Shown here: piece by piece, positions 52,910 to 61,467 of the stretch | Numbering within the stretch: position 1 is the stretch's first letter | Layout: the number at the start of each line of letters is the position of its first letter | DNA from: Acidobacteriota bacterium | GTDB taxonomy: Bacteria; Acidobacteriota; Blastocatellia; UBA7656 | DNA length: 64,000 nucleotides | Reading direction: 5' to 3' | Assembly: GCA_040754075.1 (NCBI GenBank) | Contig: JBFMDH010000016.1 | Location: 89,341-153,340 of the forward strand | Made by a program: the position numbers and the translations under genes | Notes under the pieces: generated by a model | The model's input: only the letters and a program-made list of their open reading frames with translations | The model's database searches: none | Told to the model about the DNA's origin: nothing

Positions 52910-53562
52910 GGTTCTTTCTGGTCGGCGAATTCGATTTGCACCTCGCCGCCGATTTCCAATGCCAATGCATCAAGCGCGCCCGGCGATAAGCTAATGGTCA
53001 AGCCTGTGGTTTCGTGCGGTCCGAAATCAACGGCGCGCACCACGACCTTGTTGCCGTTTGCCGGATTGGTGACCAGCAGTTTTTTGTTTGCCCACCAACG
53101 TTTGGCTTCTTCGGGACTCTTGTTGAGAATTTTGTAATCCCAACGCATCGCACAGTAAAAACTCTTGGGATTCAGGCTGCGCACCCGCTCGTAGGTGAAA
53201 TGCTTGCCTACGGGTAGCGCAAGTTTATCATCGGGTTTGAGTCCGCGATCTTTCGGTCCGCCAAGCACACCGGCATTGCCGTTTGCCGCAGGCAACGCCA
53301 CCCCATCGAGTGTGCTCGGAGCCGAAGCCGCAGGCGACACGGTTGCCGGACTTTCGGTTGCGGCTTCAATAGCGGCAGTTGCACCGACTTCCGCTTCGCT
53401 TGCCGCTGCTTTTTTCGCAGCGCGTTTTCGCGACCCGGCTTTCTTTTCGCCCGCCTGAGATTTTGCCTCGTTACCCTCGTCTGCTTTTTTCGCTTTTTTA
53501 TCAGCTACGGTTTTTTTCGGATTTTCTTCTTGAGTTTCGTCTGTCGTTTTAGCTTTTGCCAT
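52891..53562 (-). CDS. double-psi beta-barrel-like protein with long Ala/Lys-rich N-terminus
   Basis: 223 residues from the ATG at 53562 (MAKAKTTDETQE). Residues 1 to about 100 are disordered and Lys/Ala-rich (histone-like; no signal peptide). Residues about 110-215 look like an RlpA/expansin-type double-psi barrel: ANKKLLVTNPANGNKVVVRA, VDFGPHETTGLTISLSPGAL and ALALEIGGEVQIEFA. In RlpA this fold binds or cuts peptidoglycan glycans. The export route is unclear. The last residues come from a palindromic repeat. Confidence 0.65.
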   Translation of the reverse strand: MAKAKTTDETQEENPKKTVADKKAKKADEGNEAKSQAGEKKAGSRKRAAKKAAASEAEVGATAAIEAATESPATVSPAASAPSTLDGVALPAANGNAGVLGGPKDRGLKPDDKLALPVGKHFTYERVRSLNPKSFYCAMRWDYKILNKSPEEAKRWWANKKLLVTNPANGNKVVVRAVDFGPHETTGLTISLSPGALDALALEIGGEVQIEFADQKEPVGSKQ

Positions 53563-53815
53563 AAACACCTTTACCAGTTTTGAGATTGAAAAATTGAAAA
53601 ATAATTATACACGTTCAGCGGATTTCGTCACCTCGCGCAGGATTAACGACCTCAAAGAAGCCGGGCTTACCTGCTTAACTCGTGTATTGAAGAAGCTTGC
53701 CCTTCGCCTTTGAAAACCCGCCTTTTTCAGCCGTCAGTTTGCCTGATGACAACAACGGGTGGATATTTTTAAAAAATTGAACGTGCAAAATTTGCAAATT
53801 TGTTACCCCGTTCGG

Positions 53816-53833
53816 GCGGCACAAACCTTGCAA
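53816..53833 (+). promoter_or_regulatory. probable sigma-54 (-24/-12) promoter
   Basis: GCGGCACAAACCTTGCA has GG at 53818-53819 and GC at 53830-53831, exactly ten bases between, matching the sigma-54 consensus (GGCAC-N5-TTGC). It is on the strand and at the right place to drive the leader of the beta-helix/PKD gene; start of transcription expected near 53843. Between 53563 and 53815 nothing else is seen. Confidence 0.6.
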
Positions 53834-53944
53834 TTATTCATTCGTGAAAAGCCACCCGGGCTTTTCGCTTTGATCATAAAAAGTTGAAAGCGCTCTGTCA
53901 GTTCTTTGAAGAAGGGCAGTTAAATAAAAGCTCTTCCTTAAATT

Positions 53945-54105
53945 AACTTGAGGTTTTCGGTTGCAACAGACGGTCGAATCCTTTGCCATTCTCCCTTGAG
54001 GCAAAGGCAAACTCATTCACACTCTGTTACCGAAATGCTCAAGGCGTGCAACTTCTTTGGCAGTTTAGGTGTTTCTACCCCACACGTAAGAAGGCGCACG
54101 TTTGG
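53945..54105 (+). ncRNA. structured leader RNA of unknown class
   Basis: Nested pairings are visible. ACTTGAGG...CTCAAGG, TTCGGT...ACCGAA, AACAGA...TCTGTT and CCTTTGCC...GGCAAAGG lie together in 53945-54046. A second domain (54044-54105) pairs CGTGC with GCACG, CTTCTT with AAGAAG and GTGT with CACAC. The arrangement suggests folded RNA. I cannot assign it to a known riboswitch. Confidence 0.4.
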
Positions 54106-54337
54106 TTTCACCGAAAAAGGCACACCAGGAGTGATCCTGGGTCGCAAAGCCAAGGCCTCGGTGAAGGCAAAAGGCAAAAGGCAAATGTGAAAAGGTAAAA
54201 ATCATAACCGCTCACCTTGTCTGATGTCTTTTCACGCAATTGCACATTCAGGCTGGCATTACCAATCGCATTTTTGCCTTTTGGTTTTTGCCTTTTGCCT
54301 TTTGCCTTCCCGAAGGATGTCTGGCTGCCGAAGTGAG
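54106..54337 (+). promoter_or_regulatory. probable c-di-GMP-I (GEMM) riboswitch with a repeat inserted in its P3 stem
   Basis: The conserved core reads AAAAGGCACACC, stem CCAGG...CCTGG, then GGGTCGCAAAGCC, which matches GEMM-I (GGCAAACC...GGGACGCAAAGCC). The 3' half, GGATGTCTGGCTGCCGAAG, matches the usual ATGNCNGGGTTGCCGA end. Between them (54164-54309) sits an inverted repeat of GGCAAAAGGCAAAAGGC and GCCTTTTGCCTTTTGCC words, which extends P3. P1 closes by TCAC (54108-54111) with GTGA (54333-54336). The second aptamer position normally A/G in the binding pocket was not verified. It is on the correct strand for the beta-helix gene. Confidence 0.65.
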
Positions 54338-54367
54338 ATGCATCCTTCCCTAATGGTTCCATCTCAC
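54333..54367 (+). promoter_or_regulatory. likely expression platform of the riboswitch: anti-P1 hairpin
   Basis: GTGAGATG (54333-54340) pairs perfectly with CATCTCAC (54360-54367). The first four bases, GTGA, are also the 3' strand of riboswitch stem P1, so the two structures exclude each other. No T-run follows. More pairings (TAAGTC...GACTTA, CACAC...GTGTG, CCCCAC...GTGGGG) lie between here and the start at 54539. Confidence 0.5.
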
Positions 54368-54538
54368 CTGAAAAATAAGCAGGAAAGTCCCTAAGTCGAT
54401 AGCTCAGATCACACACGTTCGGATGTCGGTGAGCGGTGTGCGAGCGAGCGTCTGACTTACCTGAATTGTGTCTCGTGACGCCCCACGTCTGTTGAGCCAA
54501 TGCAGGAAGTAACCGACGCAGTGGGGTTGAAAAGAGAG

Positions 54539-56707
54539 ATGGATAACTATAAAAAGACCTTTTTGTTCTTTGCCTTTTTGACGATTTTCTTTGGTGGCGT
54601 TGCAGTTCAGGAAGCCAACGCTGCGATTTGGTATGTATCAACAACCGGCAATGATGCCAATTCGGGTAGCCTCAGCGCCCCGGTCGCGACGCTCAGAAAA
54701 GCGCACGAACTTGCCGCTCCCGGCGATACGATTTATCTGCGTGGCGGCACCTATACGCAAACCCGTTACCTCTGGCTTGATAAAGCGGGAATCGCAATCT
54801 CTTCTTATCCGGGAGAAAACGCCATTATCAGTGCGAGCACCACAGATGAAGCCAATCTATCCTATGTTTTGTTTCTGCTTGCCGATAATCAATCGCTAAT
54901 GAATATCGAAGTGCGCGGCGGTTATTACTATGCCGTGAAAATTGAATCGAATCTCAATTGCGTTTTGCGCAATTGCAAAATCGGAGGCAGTGGACGCGAT
55001 TGCATCAAAACTTTCAACGCCGATAACCTCTTGATTGAAAAATGTGAAATCGGCCCATCCGGTGTACGTGATGCGTCAAATGCCGAAGGCATCGATTCCA
55101 TCGGTTCGCTTGGCGTAACCATTCGCGAAAACTACATACACGATACTGCGACCTGTGGCGTCTATCTGAAAGGCGGCGCGAAAAATGGCATCGTTGAACG
55201 CAACCGTGTCGAACGCGCCGGTCACGCAGGCATTTTACTCGGTCAGGATACCGACCTCGAATTTATGCGCGATAACACGCCTTATGAATGCCGCGATTCC
55301 ATTTGTCGCAATAACGTGGTGATTTCCACCAATGGCGCGGGCATCGGAACCTATTCGGGTTCAAATGTGCGGTTTGAAAATAATACGCTCTTTGATGTTG
55401 CAAAAGTATTTCACGCGGGTCTCTATTGCGTCACCAATTCAAGAGATATTTCAGCGGAAAATGCGAAATTCAGAAATAACATCGTTGTCGTAAACAGCAA
55501 TCGCCCGATGGTTTTCGTCATCAATCCGGGCAGCGGGTTTGGAGCAAATTCCAATATCTATTACAAACCGGCGGGTGGAACGTACCGGTTTTCGTTTGAA
55601 TCGCCAGCCCGAACTTTTTATTGGGAAAGTTTCGCTGAATGGCAGGTCGGCATGAATGTAGATGGGCGTTCGGTAGTCGTAGACCCCATGCTTGATCACA
55701 ACAACCTGTGCCAACCCTTTGCCGGAAGCCCTGCAATTGACCGGGGCGAGGTGCTTGATAATCCGCTTGATTACAGGTTACAGGCGCGTCCGCAAGGCGC
55801 GGCTTTCGACATCGGCGCTCATGAAAAAATGGCATCGGGTGGAGCCGCAAATCTGCCGCCGACCGTTGCCATCAACGCGACACCAACAACCGGAACCACG
55901 CCGCTCAATGTCGCCTTTGCATCAACTGCCGCTGACCCCGAAGGTCAGGCATTAACTTATGCGTGGGATTTCGGCGATGGCACGACCGGAGCAACTGCAA
56001 ATCCATCGCACGTCTATCAATCCGCCGGAAGCTTCACGGCGCGTTGTACGGTGCGCGACCCGCAAGGCGCAACCGCCAGCGCAACGGTGACAATTACTGC
56101 AAGCGCGCCAGCCAATCGCCCGCCAACTGTAAGCGTCATCCCTTCATCAACCAATGGACCTGCGCCGTTGTCCGTTACCTTCAGAACAACCGCCGCTGAC
56201 CCAGACGGGCAGGTGGTGGCTTATAGTTGGGATTTCGGAGACGGGCAAACCTCAAACGAAGCGTCACCGACGCACGTTTATCAAACCGTTGGTACATTCA
56301 CTGCGCGCGTGGTGGTTAGAGATAACCTCGGCGCACAAGCTGGAACGCAAGTGACGATTACCGTAACCGATGAAGTGTTTCAGGAACCGGTAATCAATAT
56401 GGTGACGCCTGATGGTGGCGAAGTGATTAATGGTGGTTCGGTCTATACCATTAAATGGACAGCCACAGGTACAGGACTTGGCAGAACCGATGTCGCCTAT
56501 TCGCTTGATGGTGGGTTGACCTGGATTGACATTATCAACAGCTATGAATTCATAACCTCATTGAACTGGACGGTGCCGAATGTGAAATGTAAAGCGGTGC
56601 GCATTCGGGTGGTAGTTTATGGGCCAAGAGGCACCGGACAGGATATGAGCGCCAAAAACTTTACGATTGTGAAAGTGAAGGCGAAAAAGGCAGCAAGACA
56701 AAATTAG
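54539..56707 (+). CDS. secreted right-handed beta-helix protein with two PKD domains
   Basis: 722 residues from the ATG at 54539, which gives a clean signal peptide (KTFLFFAFLTIFFGGVAVQ ... ANA). Residues about 30-430 form a beta-helix of the parallel type (YVSTTGNDANSGSLSAPVA, then ladders such as GIVERNRVERAGHAGILLGQ), as in polysaccharide lyases and surface glycan-binding proteins. Two PKD domains follow with WDFGDGTTGATANPSHVY and WDFGDGQTSNEASPTHVY. The C-terminal ~100 residues form another beta domain (TPDGGEVINGGSVYTIKWTA). It probably belongs to extracellular matrix. Its long leader carries sigma-54 and c-di-GMP signals, in line with matrix control. Confidence 0.85.
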   Translation: MDNYKKTFLFFAFLTIFFGGVAVQEANAAIWYVSTTGNDANSGSLSAPVATLRKAHELAAPGDTIYLRGGTYTQTRYLWLDKAGIAISSYPGENAIISASTTDEANLSYVLFLLADNQSLMNIEVRGGYYYAVKIESNLNCVLRNCKIGGSGRDCIKTFNADNLLIEKCEIGPSGVRDASNAEGIDSIGSLGVTIRENYIHDTATCGVYLKGGAKNGIVERNRVERAGHAGILLGQDTDLEFMRDNTPYECRDSICRNNVVISTNGAGIGTYSGSNVRFENNTLFDVAKVFHAGLYCVTNSRDISAENAKFRNNIVVVNSNRPMVFVINPGSGFGANSNIYYKPAGGTYRFSFESPARTFYWESFAEWQVGMNVDGRSVVVDPMLDHNNLCQPFAGSPAIDRGEVLDNPLDYRLQARPQGAAFDIGAHEKMASGGAANLPPTVAINATPTTGTTPLNVAFASTAADPEGQALTYAWDFGDGTTGATANPSHVYQSAGSFTARCTVRDPQGATASATVTITASAPANRPPTVSVIPSSTNGPAPLSVTFRTTAADPDGQVVAYSWDFGDGQTSNEASPTHVYQTVGTFTARVVVRDNLGAQAGTQVTITVTDEVFQEPVINMVTPDGGEVINGGSVYTIKWTATGTGLGRTDVAYSLDGGLTWIDIINSYEFITSLNWTVPNVKCKAVRIRVVVYGPRGTGQDMSAKNFTIVKVKAKKAARQN

Positions 56708-56738
56708 GAATCATCACTCATAAAAAATCTTCTCTTTT

Positions 56739-56779
56739 CGGCTGATGTTCTGATGAGCATCAGCCGATTTTTTATTTTT
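56739..56779. terminator. bidirectional terminator
   Basis: CGGCTGATG / CATCAGCCG form a 9-bp stem with ATTTTTTATTTTT behind. It ends the beta-helix gene on the plus strand. On the minus strand it overlaps the last codons and stop of the glycosylase gene, with AAAA ahead. Confidence 0.8.
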
Positions 56780-57491
56780 CGGCATCGGCATTTTCAATGA
56801 TTTGACGGGCGCGATGAAAGATCGCATCCAGCATGGTTTCGGTTAATCTGCCGGTGAAGGTGTTCTGCTGGCTCGGATGATACGAGGCGAGAAGTCGGAG
56901 ATTGTCATTTAGCGACACCTCTGCGCCGTGTGCGAAATGCGCTCCGCTAATTTTTGCCTGTGGATGAAGAGCTTTGAAGGTAGAGATGGACGCTTTGAAT
57001 GCCAGTTGACCGAGCGCGATAATCGCTTTTACCTGCGGCATCAGTTCAAATTCGCGTAATAAAAACGGGCGACAATGATTGATCTCTTCTGTGGTCGGTT
57101 TATTATCCGGCGGCGCGCAATGCGCCATCGCGGTGATGTAACAGTCCGTTAGTTCGAGCTTATCGTTTTTGTTAATCGATTCGGCTTGATTGGCAAAGCC
57201 TGCGCGAAAGAGCGCGCGATAGAGCCAGTCGCCGCTGCGGTCGCCGGTAAACATGCGCCCGGTGCGATTGCCGCCGTGCGCCGCCGGAGCGAGTCCGACA
57301 ATTAAGAGTCGTGCCTGCGGGTCTCCGAAACTTGGCACGGGTTTTCCCCAATAATCTTCCTGTTGAAAGCGTTTTACTTTTTCGCGGGCGCACTGCTCGC
57401 GCCACGCAACCAGTCGCGGACAACGCGCACAACTGATAATCTCTCGTTGTAACAGGTTTATCGCTTGTCTCTTTGACGGTTTTGCTGACAT
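56772..57491 (-). CDS. uracil-DNA glycosylase, type 5 (UdgB-like)
   Basis: 239 residues, cytoplasmic base-excision repair. Motif A LAPAAHGGNRTGRMFTGD (a typical UdgB feature), motif B HPSQQNTFTGRL with the active-site His, and Cys residues for a 4Fe-4S cluster: Cys21 and Cys24 (ISCARCPRL), with AHCAPP and NHCRPF further on. The polar residue that acts in family 4 is absent in the family 5 pattern, so this is UdgB rather than type 4. Start is the first ATG; convergent with the PKD gene. Confidence 0.88.
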   Translation of the reverse strand: MSAKPSKRQAINLLQREIISCARCPRLVAWREQCAREKVKRFQQEDYWGKPVPSFGDPQARLLIVGLAPAAHGGNRTGRMFTGDRSGDWLYRALFRAGFANQAESINKNDKLELTDCYITAMAHCAPPDNKPTTEEINHCRPFLLREFELMPQVKAIIALGQLAFKASISTFKALHPQAKISGAHFAHGAEVSLNDNLRLLASYHPSQQNTFTGRLTETMLDAIFHRARQIIENADAEK

Positions 57492-57611
57492 CGGTTAATC
57501 GAAATGAAATAATTGACGCAATAAAACCGAGAGCATACCATATTCCTTTCATTGCGTTGAAACCGCCTGAATAGTTCACTACTTCAGGCATTTCCAATTT
57601 AGGGGGCAACT

Positions 57612-59846
57612 ATGCGACGAAAAATTTTTTACTCTCTTTTAATATTCCTGTTACTGGCGCAAATCGGAAATGGTCTTGCGCAACAAAAAGGCAAACCGAA
57701 AACCAAACCATCAAAACCACAGCCGCAGAAGCAAACACCACCACCGGCAAATCCGAATGTAGACGCTAAACCACAAGCGGCAAAACCACCCGCTGGCGCT
57801 GATGACCAATGGGCGCTCATTGTCGGGGTAAGCAATTATCCCGGACAAATTCAAAAACTCGGATTTCCCAACAAAGATGCGCGCGCCATCAAAGACATGC
57901 TGGTCAAAACCGCGAATTTTCGCGATGACCATATCAAGTTACTCACCGATGACGAACAGGGAGCCGGTCAAGCTACGAAACAAAATATCCTTGCGGCAAT
58001 TGACCAGTATTTATTGCCGCGTGTGCAAGCCAATCATCAGGTCATCGTCTTTTTAGCGGGACACGGCATTGCTCGCGGGCTTGGCGTACAAGCGAAAAGT
58101 TATTACCTGCCGGTTGATGTTGATGCCTCGAGCAAAGAATCGCTGGAACGCACGGGATTGGAACTTGGCGAATTATCGAGACACCTGAGCGCCTTGAAAG
58201 CTTCGCAATTCACCATCTTTTTGGATGCCTGTCGCGAAGACCCGTTTCCCGGTCGCGGCATCAAGGGCAACACCATGACCGATGTGATGACGCGCGGCAT
58301 ACGCATTACCGCAGGCGAAAATCGTCCGGCGGATTTGCCGCCGCCGACTTCGATTGTCTTTTATGCCTGTCAGGTCGGCGAACGCGCTTACGAAGACGCC
58401 AAACTCGAACACGGAGTTTTCACCTATTACATACTCGCGGGCATTCAAGACCTCGCCAATAAACCCGACGGGCGCGTCGAAGCCGGAAATCTTGCCGCCT
58501 ATTTGCGCGAAAATGTTCGCAAATGGGCAAACGATTTTCAACAAACCGCCAAGTATGAAATTGACCAAACGCCAACTATGGTTGCGACAGATGTGCGCGG
58601 CACGATGGTGATTTTTAAAATCGCTTCGCTTGCCAAAGCGGTTCAACCGCTCACCGATAAAGGTATCGTCAATCTGGTTGCTACCCCTGAAGACGCGAAA
58701 ATTGCCATCAATGGTGAAGCCTTGGGTTCGGGCAATATTCAAAAAGAACTGATGCAGGGACAATACACCATTCGCGCCGAACGTCAGGGCTTTCAAGCGG
58801 TCGAATCGAAAATCACCGTATTGCCCGGGGTTCACCAGGAGGTTGCGATTACTTTGAAACCGGTTGCCGCGAATGCCAATTATGAAAAAGGCGTGAAGTT
58901 TGAAGCGCAGGGGTTGATGCCGCAGGCGGTTGCTTCATACGAAATGGCGTTGCAGGAAGATGCCAATTCCGCCCCGACCTATGAACGATTGGCAAATGTT
59001 TATCTGGAAACCGGGCGTTTCCGCGATGCGGTGGATTTGCTTTCAACCGCGACCAATAAATTTGCCGATAATGTCGGATTGCAAGCGCGCCGCGTGAAAG
59101 CCTTGAGCATCTGGGCAAGGACATTGGAAACTCAGGATCAATCGACGAATGCGCGACCCGATAAAGCCATCAAGCAGAAAGACGCTCGCAAAGAGGCTGT
59201 AAAGACAGCCGAAACGCTCACCCAGAAAGCGCCAGCTCAAGCTGAAGCGCAAATGGCGCTCGGTTATGCCTATTTGATTGATGAGAAAGATCGCCAGAAA
59301 GCCCCACAGGCTTTCGTTCGCGCCTCAACGATTGCGCCCAATGATGCCGAAGCCTATTTCGGTGTCGGGTTCGCTTATCGTTTATTGAAGCAATATCAAC
59401 AGGCGGTGCCGCAACTCAATAAAGCCCTTGAACTACGCCCGGATTATTACGAAGCGCATCGCGAGTTGGCTTATTGTCATCATGCGATGGGCAACACCGA
59501 TCAGGCGATTCACGAATACAATGTCGCGACCGGCTATCGCACGGAGACCAATAATTCCGGCGAGATGGCGGGCAATCATTTGGCGCTTTCGGCGCTTTAT
59601 GTTGAAAAGGGGCAGCAGGTCGGCGGCGAAGAAGGCAAAGAGATTGCCGCAGCCGGTAAAGGACATGAAACCGAAGCCCGCGATTATGACCCGACCTTGA
59701 AATATGCCATGCAGGTTTTGAAAGATAGCGGCGTGGCTTATCGCATGCAGAGTTATCTGCCATCGGAATTGCGTAACGTGTTAAACGATAGCGGCGTCAG
59801 TTTGCCGGGCGGCGTGAAATTGCCCTTCCCGAAAAAGAAACCGTAA
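57612..59846 (+). CDS. exported caspase-like (C14) protein with PEGA and TPR domains
   Basis: 744 residues. AGGGGGC fixes the ATG. Signal peptide MRRKIFYSLLIFLLLAQIGN, then a Lys/Pro-rich linker. The peptidase C14 fold starts at WALIVGVSNYPGQIQKLGFP (about residue 67). Catalytic His151 in FLAGHGIARG and Cys197 in FLDACREDPFPGRG are both kept. A PEGA domain (about 350-425: GIVNLVATPEDAKIAINGEA) and about six TPRs (440 to about 650) follow. Such proteins are common in Acidobacteria and are thought to be envelope proteases or scaffold/signalling proteins. Confidence 0.88.
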   Translation: MRRKIFYSLLIFLLLAQIGNGLAQQKGKPKTKPSKPQPQKQTPPPANPNVDAKPQAAKPPAGADDQWALIVGVSNYPGQIQKLGFPNKDARAIKDMLVKTANFRDDHIKLLTDDEQGAGQATKQNILAAIDQYLLPRVQANHQVIVFLAGHGIARGLGVQAKSYYLPVDVDASSKESLERTGLELGELSRHLSALKASQFTIFLDACREDPFPGRGIKGNTMTDVMTRGIRITAGENRPADLPPPTSIVFYACQVGERAYEDAKLEHGVFTYYILAGIQDLANKPDGRVEAGNLAAYLRENVRKWANDFQQTAKYEIDQTPTMVATDVRGTMVIFKIASLAKAVQPLTDKGIVNLVATPEDAKIAINGEALGSGNIQKELMQGQYTIRAERQGFQAVESKITVLPGVHQEVAITLKPVAANANYEKGVKFEAQGLMPQAVASYEMALQEDANSAPTYERLANVYLETGRFRDAVDLLSTATNKFADNVGLQARRVKALSIWARTLETQDQSTNARPDKAIKQKDARKEAVKTAETLTQKAPAQAEAQMALGYAYLIDEKDRQKAPQAFVRASTIAPNDAEAYFGVGFAYRLLKQYQQAVPQLNKALELRPDYYEAHRELAYCHHAMGNTDQAIHEYNVATGYRTETNNSGEMAGNHLALSALYVEKGQQVGGEEGKEIAAAGKGHETEARDYDPTLKYAMQVLKDSGVAYRMQSYLPSELRNVLNDSGVSLPGGVKLPFPKKKP

Positions 59847-59862
59847 GGAGAAGATAAGACCT

Positions 59863-60666
59863 TTGCCATTGATAACGCTCAAGCATTCACCGCTTGCCAG
59901 ACGCGAAAACCCGCAGCTTTTTTATCGTGAAACCGGCGAAGGCCTGCCTTTGCTGTTTATGCATGGTGGTTGGGGGTACGGCATTTACCCGTTCGATAAA
60001 CAGATTGATGCGCTCAAAAACGATTATCGTATTTTGATACCAGACCGTTCAGGCTATGGGCGGTCTGAGCGCATCGCCAGGATGGATTGGGATTTTCATC
60101 GTCACGCGGCTGAGGAGATGATTAATTTTCTGGACGCGCAGGGCATTGAAAAAACTTTTCTCTGGGGGCATAGCGACGGGTCTGTGATTGCCGTCTGGAT
60201 GTCGCTTCTGCAACCGGAACGTTTCTACGGCATCATCTTTGAAGCGTTTCATTATTACCGGGTGAAGCCTGCGTCACGCGGCTTTTTTGAAACCATGATG
60301 CATGACCCGATGCAACTCGGCGAACGGGTGGTTGAGGTTTTGCAAAACGAACACGGCGCAGATTACTGGTTGCAGTTGATTGAGATGAACGGCAATGCCT
60401 GGGTAGAAATTGCCGACCGCGCCGAACATGAAAAGCACGATTTATATGACGGCAGACTTTCGGAGATTAGCAATCGCGCTTTGTTTATTCACGGAAAACA
60501 AGACCCGCGCACCGAAGCCGATGAACTCGCGCAGGTGGCAAAACAATTGCCGCACATTCCGATTCGCCTTATCGAAGACGGCAAACACAGTCCGCACAGT
60601 GAACGCGCCGCCGCCGATGAAACGATTCAAATCGCTGCAAGGTTTTTTCAGGAAACCCTTGCTTAA
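59863..60666 (+). CDS. alpha/beta hydrolase
   Basis: 267 residues, cytoplasmic. The start is TTG (59863) with AAGGAG 11 bases ahead; no better ATG is in frame before the fold starts. Alpha/beta-hydrolase features: LFMHGGWGYGIYPFDKQIDA (oxyanion), PDRSGYGRSERI, nucleophile motif GHSDGSVIAVW (Ser as the fourth residue of GHSDGS), acid near HGKQDPRTEADEL and the last His in EDGKHSPHSERAAA. The substrate is unknown. It begins 16 bases after the caspase-like gene and is probably co-transcribed. Confidence 0.88.
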   Translation: MPLITLKHSPLARRENPQLFYRETGEGLPLLFMHGGWGYGIYPFDKQIDALKNDYRILIPDRSGYGRSERIARMDWDFHRHAAEEMINFLDAQGIEKTFLWGHSDGSVIAVWMSLLQPERFYGIIFEAFHYYRVKPASRGFFETMMHDPMQLGERVVEVLQNEHGADYWLQLIEMNGNAWVEIADRAEHEKHDLYDGRLSEISNRALFIHGKQDPRTEADELAQVAKQLPHIPIRLIEDGKHSPHSERAAADETIQIAARFFQETLA

Positions 60667-60722
60667 ATCAATAAACCATTTTAGATGAAACCGGCTTTAG
60701 CAAGCCGTCGAATATTTTTACC

Positions 60723-60837
60723 GGGAACGCGGATGTCCACATCCGCAGACTTCAGACTGGCGTAGATGAAGGGAATAGCCAAATCAGTGAACCTATCTGT
60801 TCATAATGTCTAAGTCGGCAGATGTCTACATCTGCGC
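60723..60837. repeat. REP pair upstream of the REP-associated transposase
   Basis: GGGAACGCGGATGTCCACAT then CCGCAG at 60723-60750, and CGGCAGATGTCTACATCTGC at 60815-60837. Each is a short palindrome; the first shares the GGGAA..CGGA.GTCCAC core with the REPIN at 17053-17118. Confidence 0.75.
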
Positions 60838-60851
60838 AATGTTAATAACAA

Positions 60852-61454
60852 ATGCTTATGAGAATTTCTCAGCCCAGAGGTTGGCATAGTCGCGGTTATT
60901 TACCGCATTTCGACGGCGGTGCGATAGCTCAAACCATTAATTTGCGGTTGCAGGATTCTTTGCCACAAGTAGTTCTCGACCGATGGCGATTGGAGTTGCC
61001 AAGTGAATCGCCAGAGGCAGCCAAAGAATTACTTTATAAACGTGTTGAAGCTTACCTTGACCAAGGTTATGGGCATTGTTATTTGAAAGACCCACGTATC
61101 GCTACGATTATTCAAAATTCATTACTGGATTTTGATAATAAGCGCTACAAATTATTGGCTTGGGTAGTGATGCCCAATCACCTCCATATTTTATTCACTC
61201 CCAATGCCGGGTATGAACTTTCTCAAATTCTGAAATTCTTCAAAGGTTATACGGCTCGCATGGCGAACCGAACTTTGCAACGTCTAGGGGCATTTTGGAT
61301 GGAAGATTATTTCGACCGCTTTATACGCGATGAAAAGCATCTTGCAAATGCCATTGCCTACATTGAGAACAATCCGGTCAAATCGCGATTATGTGGAAAA
61401 CCCGTGGACTGGGTTTTCAGCAGCGCACAATGGAGAAAATATAAAGGGGATTAA
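60852..61454 (+). CDS. REP-associated tyrosine transposase (RAYT, Y1_Tnp/IS200-like)
   Basis: 200 residues. Single-strand DNA transposase of the HUH type. HUH motif in VMPNHLHILFTP (His110, His112) and catalytic Tyr170 in AIAYIENNPVKSRL, a family signature. RAYTs act on REP palindromes; two REPs lie on each side, in mirrored order. It appears intact and could still move REPs in trans, such as the REPIN at 16986-17146. Start is ATG 60852 or 60858. The N-terminal block RGYLPHFDGGAIAQTINLRL is of the acidobacterial subgroup by my recollection. Confidence 0.9.
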   Translation: MLMRISQPRGWHSRGYLPHFDGGAIAQTINLRLQDSLPQVVLDRWRLELPSESPEAAKELLYKRVEAYLDQGYGHCYLKDPRIATIIQNSLLDFDNKRYKLLAWVVMPNHLHILFTPNAGYELSQILKFFKGYTARMANRTLQRLGAFWMEDYFDRFIRDEKHLANAIAYIENNPVKSRLCGKPVDWVFSSAQWRKYKGD

Positions 61455-61467
61455 ATAAAACCACGAG

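Noticed and set aside
53965..53985. GGTCGAATCC, like a tRNA T-loop
   Set aside because: No acceptor stem, anticodon arm or CCA context around it; it belongs to another folding domain.
54108..54644. 178-codon minus-strand frame over the riboswitch and the PKD gene start
   Set aside because: Opposite to the structured leader; it passes through GGCAAAAGG repeats and has no RBS.
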